A stretch of 64,000 nucleotides of DNA from CAYSUS01 sp964434165. GTDB lineage: Bacteria; Planctomycetota; Planctomycetia; Pirellulales; Thermoguttaceae. The translations under genes and the position numbers were made by a program. The notes under the pieces were generated by a model. That model ran no database searches. It saw only the letters and a list, made by a program, of their open reading frames with translations, and had not been told where the DNA came from. Below are positions 59,278 to 64,000 of the stretch, piece by piece. The first letter of the stretch is position 1; each line of letters opens with the position of its first letter. Location: positions 5,737 through 69,736 of the forward strand of contig CAYSUS010000034.1 of assembly GCA_964434165.1 (NCBI GenBank), given 5' to 3'.

Positions 59278-62200
59278 TTACGGCCTCGCGCCCCATTCGG
59301 CGCGCGGTGGTGGCATCGTCAGAACTTGATGATCCGCTTCGCGCGCAGCGCCAGCGGAGTGCGTCTTTCCCCGGCCGCCAGATGCGGAAGCTGCTTCTGC
59401 GCCATCCCTGAAAAGGCTGGTCCGATCGGTCTTCGGTCCACCCCGAGGTCTGTCCGACTCGACGATCCACTCGGCGACCCGCCGCCGCAGCTCCGAGATG
59501 TGCCAGGCGGAGAGCGACCCGAATCGCATCGCGTCGGCGTTGTCCACGCCGCCGCGCACCTGGGCCTTCAGCGGCACCGCCTCGTGCAGCATGGCCTTGA
59601 CCTGCTCGCGGCTGAGCCCGCGACGCTCCGCAAGCAGCACCGCGTATTCGATCAACTGCTGGCCGTCGCGAAACGCCTTCAGGCGCATGTCGGCCACCAC
59701 GGGGATGCGGAATCGATCGCCGGGCACAAGCAGGGCGGCCCCGCCGATCCCCTTGTCGATCGTATCCAGCGAAGCCTTGCCGCCCAGCGTTTGCCAGGGG
59801 AGGAAGGCCTCGGCCCCGTCCGCCCAGTTGCGAAGCAGGGCGACGACGTTCTGCGTGTTGCTGGCGTGATCGGGGCTCGCCCCGCCGTAGGAGCGGACCC
59901 GCACGCCGGTCTCCTGTGCGAGAGTGCGGCAGCGGCGGACCATCGCGGGGGTGGAGAAGCCCCCGGCCCCGTAATACGCCACGTCCACCACTCCCTTCAG
60001 GACCCGACCCTGCCACTGGGGCCGCGAGATGTCGGCCCGGGCGACCCACCTTCGCCGGTCCGCATCGCCCCGACCCACGGCCCACAGTCGCGTGAAGAAC
60101 TGAAGGGCCAGCCAGTCGTCCCAGAAATACGGCTCGTCGGTGGTCCACCACATCTCGGCCCCGTACTCGATGCGGTGCGTGACCTTATTGCCGTAGAAGC
60201 ACTGCATCTCCGTCTTGTCGTAGCCCCGGCGGCGAAAGTGCTCGATGAACTGGCGCTGGACCGCGTGGAACCCGTCCTTGTAATCCTGGCTCAGCCCATG
60301 GGCGATGTAAGGCGCCTTCAGGTAGTGCGTGACGATGTCGTCGATCGGGTCGCCCTGCCGCGGCCAGTAGTGCGGATAATCGTACGTGCGGCGGTCGAGC
60401 GGCATGGGCCAGTTGTCGCCGAACGGGAGGTACATGCACTCGACGGGCATGCCTTTGCGCCGGTTGCCGACGAACGCCTCGCCGGTCAGCAGGGGCCCTA
60501 CGCGACGGTCGTACTCCTCCCAGTGCACCTGCATCCGCCTGCCCGACCCGGTGACCCGGGGCTGCGGCCATCCCATGCAGTTCAGCACACAGCGGTGCTG
60601 GTGGACGAGGCGGTACGCCTCGTACGGGTGCGGCGGCAGGTGGTAGGCGTTCAGCTCGGGCCAGAAGCTCAGCCGATCGGGCAGGACGAAGTCGAGCACC
60701 GTCAGCGCGACGGGGAGGCGCACCCGGTGAGTGCCCAGCGCTTCGATCGACACGGCGCCGCGATACTCGCCGGGCCGGGCGTCCCTGGGGACGTACACGT
60801 CCACGTAAACGGTCTGGTTCTGCTGCTTGTCCAGCCCCCGGAAGGGATCGGGGATGGCGAACCCCGCCCCGTGCTCCAGCGGCAGGCAGTAGGCGGGCTG
60901 CCACTGCCCCTTGCCGTTCTGCGCGTACCAGTTCTGGTACAGCTCGATGTCGAACCGGCTCACCGCGCCCCCCTGGGGATGGTCGAGGGCCTCCGCGCGC
61001 ACGACGACCTCCTTCATCGGCTCGCGCCCGAGATTCTCGATGCAGAGCTGGTAGCTCACATATTCGCCCCGGGCACCGAAGAGCGTGATCTGCTTGCCGT
61101 CCCAAACGGCGTTGGCCTGCGCGCTGGCCCTGGCCGGATCGGCGCCGGGGCTCAGATCGTCGCACATCACGGTGGGACGGAGCGGGCTGATCTTCACTAG
61201 CCCCGGCAGGGCCCACGCCTGGAGCACGCCGTCGCGAACCGGCCGGGCTTCCGACTTCTCCGGAGGCGCGATCTCTCCCAGCCGCACCTCGGCACGCAGG
61301 GCCGGGGAGCTGGTCACGCGCAGCTCCGCGGGCTCCGAAGACAGGCCTCCGCGCGACACGGCCACGACCTTCAGCGCGTGCTTCTCGGCCGGAGTGAGAT
61401 CCTCCAGGTAGAACACGGTGGGTCCGCGGCGCGCGGGCCGCTTCACGCGCCATCGCTCCACGCGTTCTCCGTCGAGCCAGACCCGCCAGCAGAAGACTCC
61501 GGGGGCAGGCTCGATCTCGACGCGGATCGCGCCGCTGGTCAGATGCGACCGCTCGGACGCCGGCGCGGCCGCGACGACCGGCGCAGGGGGCGGATCCTCC
61601 AGCGCGCCGCCGAGCCGCACCTGGATGTAGGGCTCGCTCCCCCGCGACTGCACGCTGTGGATGAAGTTGTTGTGATTGGCAGGATTGCCCCCGTCCATCA
61701 CCGCCAGCCCGTCCGTGTCGCGGGCCACCATGGCGTACACGAGATCGGGGGTAAGCTCCACAGAGAGCCAACCGTCGTCAAGCTCCCGGCGCTCCCCCCA
61801 ACACCCCAGGCTATTGCCCGAGGACATGATCACGTCGGCCAGGGACGAGCCGGGCCAGGCCCAGGGACGAAGCGAGTCGGGGCGGGCGTCGGCGAACAGG
61901 AACGTGGCCCCCGTCGGAGGACCGTAGCCGCCCGGGCTCTCCCCCTCGACCCAGTCCTGGCTGACCGTCGAGACCCGCAGGTAGCGGAGCTTGTCGTCGC
62001 TGACGCGCCGGAGAAAGAGTGTGGCTCCGAGGACCTCGCGACCCGCGGCGGCCGATGCGTCGAATCGTATCAACGCCAGTTCTTGAATGCTCTTCAGCTT
62101 CAGCCGGCTGCACTTGCCCGAGTTGGTGTTCCGCTCCTGCGGCACCGCGTCGGAGAGCCACACGTCGGCCGTGGCCGGCAGGCGCGCCCGCTCGTCGCCG

Positions 62201-62283
62201 CGGATCCCGGCGGGGACGAGGCCACCGCAAACGGCCACAAATAGCGCGCAGAACCGACAGCATGTCCGTGCGGTGACGCCCAT
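59278..62283 (-). CDS. Exported DUF4091-type glycoside hydrolase-like protein
   Basis: 1,001 residues. Signal peptide about 1-29. Residues about 35-230 look like a DNRLRE-type beta-sandwich carbohydrate module (TADVWLSDAVPQERNTNSGK, YLRVSTVSQDWVEGESPGG, DGWLSVELTPDLVYAMV). A fibronectin-like segment (about 235-330) follows. Then a beta-rich module (ARGEYVSYQLCIENLG, YRGAVSIEALGTHRVRLPVALTVLDFVLPD) leads into the barrel-like region with WPELNAYHLPPHPYEAYRLVHQHRCVLNCMGWPQP and EYGAEMWWTTDEPYFW, typical of DUF4091/GH123-like proteins. The acidic pair DEP is a likely active-site candidate. The last about 45 residues are Arg/Gly/Ala-rich and look unrelated to the rest. Confidence 0.85.
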   Translation of the reverse strand: MGVTARTCCRFCALFVAVCGGLVPAGIRGDERARLPATADVWLSDAVPQERNTNSGKCSRLKLKSIQELALIRFDASAAAGREVLGATLFLRRVSDDKLRYLRVSTVSQDWVEGESPGGYGPPTGATFLFADARPDSLRPWAWPGSSLADVIMSSGNSLGCWGERRELDDGWLSVELTPDLVYAMVARDTDGLAVMDGGNPANHNNFIHSVQSRGSEPYIQVRLGGALEDPPPAPVVAAAPASERSHLTSGAIRVEIEPAPGVFCWRVWLDGERVERWRVKRPARRGPTVFYLEDLTPAEKHALKVVAVSRGGLSSEPAELRVTSSPALRAEVRLGEIAPPEKSEARPVRDGVLQAWALPGLVKISPLRPTVMCDDLSPGADPARASAQANAVWDGKQITLFGARGEYVSYQLCIENLGREPMKEVVVRAEALDHPQGGAVSRFDIELYQNWYAQNGKGQWQPAYCLPLEHGAGFAIPDPFRGLDKQQNQTVYVDVYVPRDARPGEYRGAVSIEALGTHRVRLPVALTVLDFVLPDRLSFWPELNAYHLPPHPYEAYRLVHQHRCVLNCMGWPQPRVTGSGRRMQVHWEEYDRRVGPLLTGEAFVGNRRKGMPVECMYLPFGDNWPMPLDRRTYDYPHYWPRQGDPIDDIVTHYLKAPYIAHGLSQDYKDGFHAVQRQFIEHFRRRGYDKTEMQCFYGNKVTHRIEYGAEMWWTTDEPYFWDDWLALQFFTRLWAVGRGDADRRRWVARADISRPQWQGRVLKGVVDVAYYGAGGFSTPAMVRRCRTLAQETGVRVRSYGGASPDHASNTQNVVALLRNWADGAEAFLPWQTLGGKASLDTIDKGIGGAALLVPGDRFRIPVVADMRLKAFRDGQQLIEYAVLLAERRGLSREQVKAMLHEAVPLKAQVRGGVDNADAMRFGSLSAWHISELRRRVAEWIVESDRPRGGPKTDRTSLFRDGAEAASASGGRGKTHSAGAAREADHQVLTMPPPRAEWGARP

Positions 62284-62381
62284 GATCTCATGGTATCACC
62301 GCCCAGGGCGTCTGCAAGGCGCAGCCGGGCTTGCGCCAAGTAATCGCCGCCCGACGAACGACCGGAGGGAAGACCCGCCGC

Positions 62382-63875
62382 TCAGTACGTGCCCCGAGCC
62401 GCGGTGGCCGCATACTTCTTCGGAGCGCGGTGGAAGCGTGCCAGCGAAGTCGCAGTAGAGAACATGTACAGCCGGCCGTCGTACACCACGCAGAACTCGG
62501 TCTCTCCGACCGCGCTCTGGTTCTCGTCCACGGCCAGCACCGGGTCCAGTCCGCCCATTACCGGCGCGTAGCGCTTCGGGTTGGACAGAAAACGCTGCTT
62601 GCGGGTCTCGTCGGCCATCAAGTAAGTATGCCCCTCGTGCTCCACGCCGAATCGCGCGTCGCCCGAGACCCACTGTTCGGTCTCGGCCAGCGTGACCGGG
62701 CAGAAGCCGTCCAGGCAGACCGGAAGTCGGAAGACGGGAGGGGCTGGCGGATCCGGACTCTCCGTTGCGCCTGCCTGCCGCACGCCGGGGCGCGCGGGGG
62801 AGTCCCAACGGCACGCGGGGTCGAGTTGCCGCCCGGTTGCCAGGGGATCGAGATGGTCCGGCTCTCCGCGCGGGGTTTCGCCGTATGCCATCGGCGTGCC
62901 GCGCTGGATCGGCTCGTGGATCGCGTCCTGCGCCAAGTGATCCATCGGCCGCGGCATGGTCGGCACCGACGGCGATGGCTCCTCGAGACGCTGCCACGGA
63001 CGCGGGTTTGCCCACGGCTCGACCGGGGTCTGGTAAGTTGCCTGCTCAGTGGCCTCCTGGCGCCACGGCCGCGGCTCGGCCCACGGCTCCACGGCGGCGG
63101 GCGCATGGTCCGAAGGACCTCGGCTCCTCAGCGCGCCCGAGTCGCTTGCGTTCGAGCCTGGCGCCGGGACGGGGGGCACCGGGGCCGACGGCGCACCGGG
63201 CGTGCCCGCCCCCGGCAGCCCGGGAAGACCGCCTCTGCCGGGAAGCCCCGGAAGGCGGCCTCCTGGCGAAGGCTCCTCGCGGAACGGGGTAGCCGGCTCC
63301 AGTGGCAGACCAGGCTCGACTTCGGGCGCGGGCTCCGTCGGCAGGCTCGGCGCAGGCATGGGCTCCATGCCCGGCAGCCCCTCGCCCGGCAACGGCTCCA
63401 GGGGCAAGGGCGGCATGGGCTCCTCCGGAACGGGCGATGGCCGTTCCTCGATGCGAATCGGGCGGTCCGGCGGCAAGATGCCCTCCGAACCGGGAGGTCG
63501 CGGCGAGTCGGGCAAATCCGTAGGAAGAAGTGGCATCGTCGGTTGACGGGGTCCGCCTGGAGTGGTCGTCTCTCGCGGCAACGCCGGAGCCAGTTCGCCG
63601 GACGGCGCCGGAATCGATTCCGCGCTGATCGACTGGGGGAAATGCCTGTCGGGCCGCGACTCCACGGGCCACGCGCGCCACTGCGTATGGTAGTAGCCGA
63701 AGGTGGCCGCCTTGGGCGGGCAGTCGGTGCCGTGGCACACGACCCTGGGCGTCGTCACACCCGGAATACGCACCTCGGCGAGAGCCTGACGCCCGCTGAG
63801 CAGTAGGCCGAGTGCAAGGCTCCCGAGGACCGTACCGAGGGCCAGTCCACCGACCGCGTAGCTGCAAAGTCGCAT
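62382..63875 (-). CDS. Secreted proline-rich protein with tandem YHS-like domains
   Basis: 497 residues. GGAGGAG at 63880-63887 supports the ATG at 63875; signal peptide about 1-33. The mature protein begins with TPRVVCHGTDCPPKAATFGYYHTQWRAWP, a planctomycete motif. Residues about 70-380 are low-complexity Pro/Gly/Glu repeats (LPGLPGRGGLPGLPGAG, ...PMPPLPLEPLPGEGLPG). The C-terminus has two YHS-like units: GFCPVTLAETEQWVSGDARFGVEHEGHTYLMADETRKQRFLSNPKRYAPV and LDPVLAVDENQSAVGETEFCVVYDGRLYMFSTATSLARFHRAPKKYAA. The usual F-C-S cysteine is replaced (LMA, MFS), so metal binding may be lost or altered. It may be a cell-wall or surface component. Confidence 0.85.
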   Translation of the reverse strand: MRLCSYAVGGLALGTVLGSLALGLLLSGRQALAEVRIPGVTTPRVVCHGTDCPPKAATFGYYHTQWRAWPVESRPDRHFPQSISAESIPAPSGELAPALPRETTTPGGPRQPTMPLLPTDLPDSPRPPGSEGILPPDRPIRIEERPSPVPEEPMPPLPLEPLPGEGLPGMEPMPAPSLPTEPAPEVEPGLPLEPATPFREEPSPGGRLPGLPGRGGLPGLPGAGTPGAPSAPVPPVPAPGSNASDSGALRSRGPSDHAPAAVEPWAEPRPWRQEATEQATYQTPVEPWANPRPWQRLEEPSPSVPTMPRPMDHLAQDAIHEPIQRGTPMAYGETPRGEPDHLDPLATGRQLDPACRWDSPARPGVRQAGATESPDPPAPPVFRLPVCLDGFCPVTLAETEQWVSGDARFGVEHEGHTYLMADETRKQRFLSNPKRYAPVMGGLDPVLAVDENQSAVGETEFCVVYDGRLYMFSTATSLARFHRAPKKYAATAARGTY

Positions 63876-64000
63876 GACTCCTCCTCCCCAATGCTCAGAC
63901 GGCCTGCGGTGGACGCGGTCCGCCGTGCTGAAGTCGAATCTTGTCAGAAATTCGTCGGCCGGTCGATGGAGTTCCACTGGCGGATGGTCGAGGCGCCCAG

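Noticed and set aside
1..64000. CRISPR arrays, tRNA and rRNA genes
   Set aside because: No regularly spaced direct repeats of CRISPR type, and no cloverleaf or rRNA-like sequence was recognised by eye; a covariance-model scan would be needed to exclude small RNAs.
1..64000. Insertion sequence or prophage
   Set aside because: No transposase, integrase, phage structural gene or long terminal inverted repeat was seen; only short repeats and gene remnants occur.

Overview
The window is a high-GC chromosomal segment that reads as Planctomycetota (Pirellulales-like). No rRNA or tRNA gene settles the taxonomy, so this rests on gene content: three exported formylglycine-type sulfatases, four PQQ-type beta-propeller proteins, Tat-exported Gfo/Idh/MocA and isomerase-fold proteins, BNR/sialidase proteins, a DUF4091-type glycosidase, a BON-domain protein, a Uma2 protein and several long proteins of planctomycete character. 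Coding density is high. GTG starts occur at the alpha/beta hydrolase, trpC, the hybrid histidine kinase and the Fe-S protein. Many open frames in other phases exist only because of the GC bias and were left out.

Layout. 1-3.7 kb: a 5'-truncated RND efflux permease and a Tat-exported Mn-type superoxide dismutase. 3.7-6.5 kb: a minus-strand pair of GT2 glycosyltransferase and toroid-fold-like protein. 6.7-10 kb: Uma2 protein, kdsB and pyrG. 10.1-12.5 kb: a UroD-like methyltransferase and a homocysteine S-methyltransferase separated by a structured inverted repeat. 12.5-15.5 kb: an eroded antitoxin/Doc toxin pair, a BNR-4-like exported protein and an exported esterase. 15.5-17.8 kb: purH-trpC. 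18-24 kb: a beta-propeller protein diverging from a 1,322-residue unknown protein. 24.2-31 kb: a thioredoxin-like protein, then exported beta-propeller, two sulfatases and a Gfo/Idh/MocA oxidoreductase. 31.5-39.7 kb: DsrE-like lipoprotein, two methyltransferases, ankyrin protein, C-GCAxxG-C-C redox protein, Tat-exported unknown and another beta-propeller. 39.8-46.5 kb: a multidomain fusion (propeller, methyltransferase-like domain, propeller, malectin-like), an isomerase-fold protein and a sialidase, read as one operon. 46.5-48.2 kb: a two-gene uncharacterised module behind a near-consensus sigma-70 promoter. 48.3-49.8 kb: a third sulfatase with an unusual CQPCR site. 50.4-55.7 kb: PhzF, a hybrid histidine kinase with a CxxCH sensor motif and an Fe-S protein. 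55.8-63.9 kb: secreted proteins (DUF4440-like, coiled-coil unknown, BON), RidA, a DUF4091-type glycosidase and a proline-rich YHS-like protein.

How it works together. Much of the window looks like extracytoplasmic handling of sulfated and complex glycans: sulfatases, sialidase, esterase, glycosidase, sugar oxidoreductase and isomerase-fold proteins. Housekeeping genes (pyrG, kdsB, purH, trpC, sod) are interspersed. Parts not explained by known families are the fusion protein, the promoter-driven two-gene module, the 1,322-residue protein and several small repeat families.
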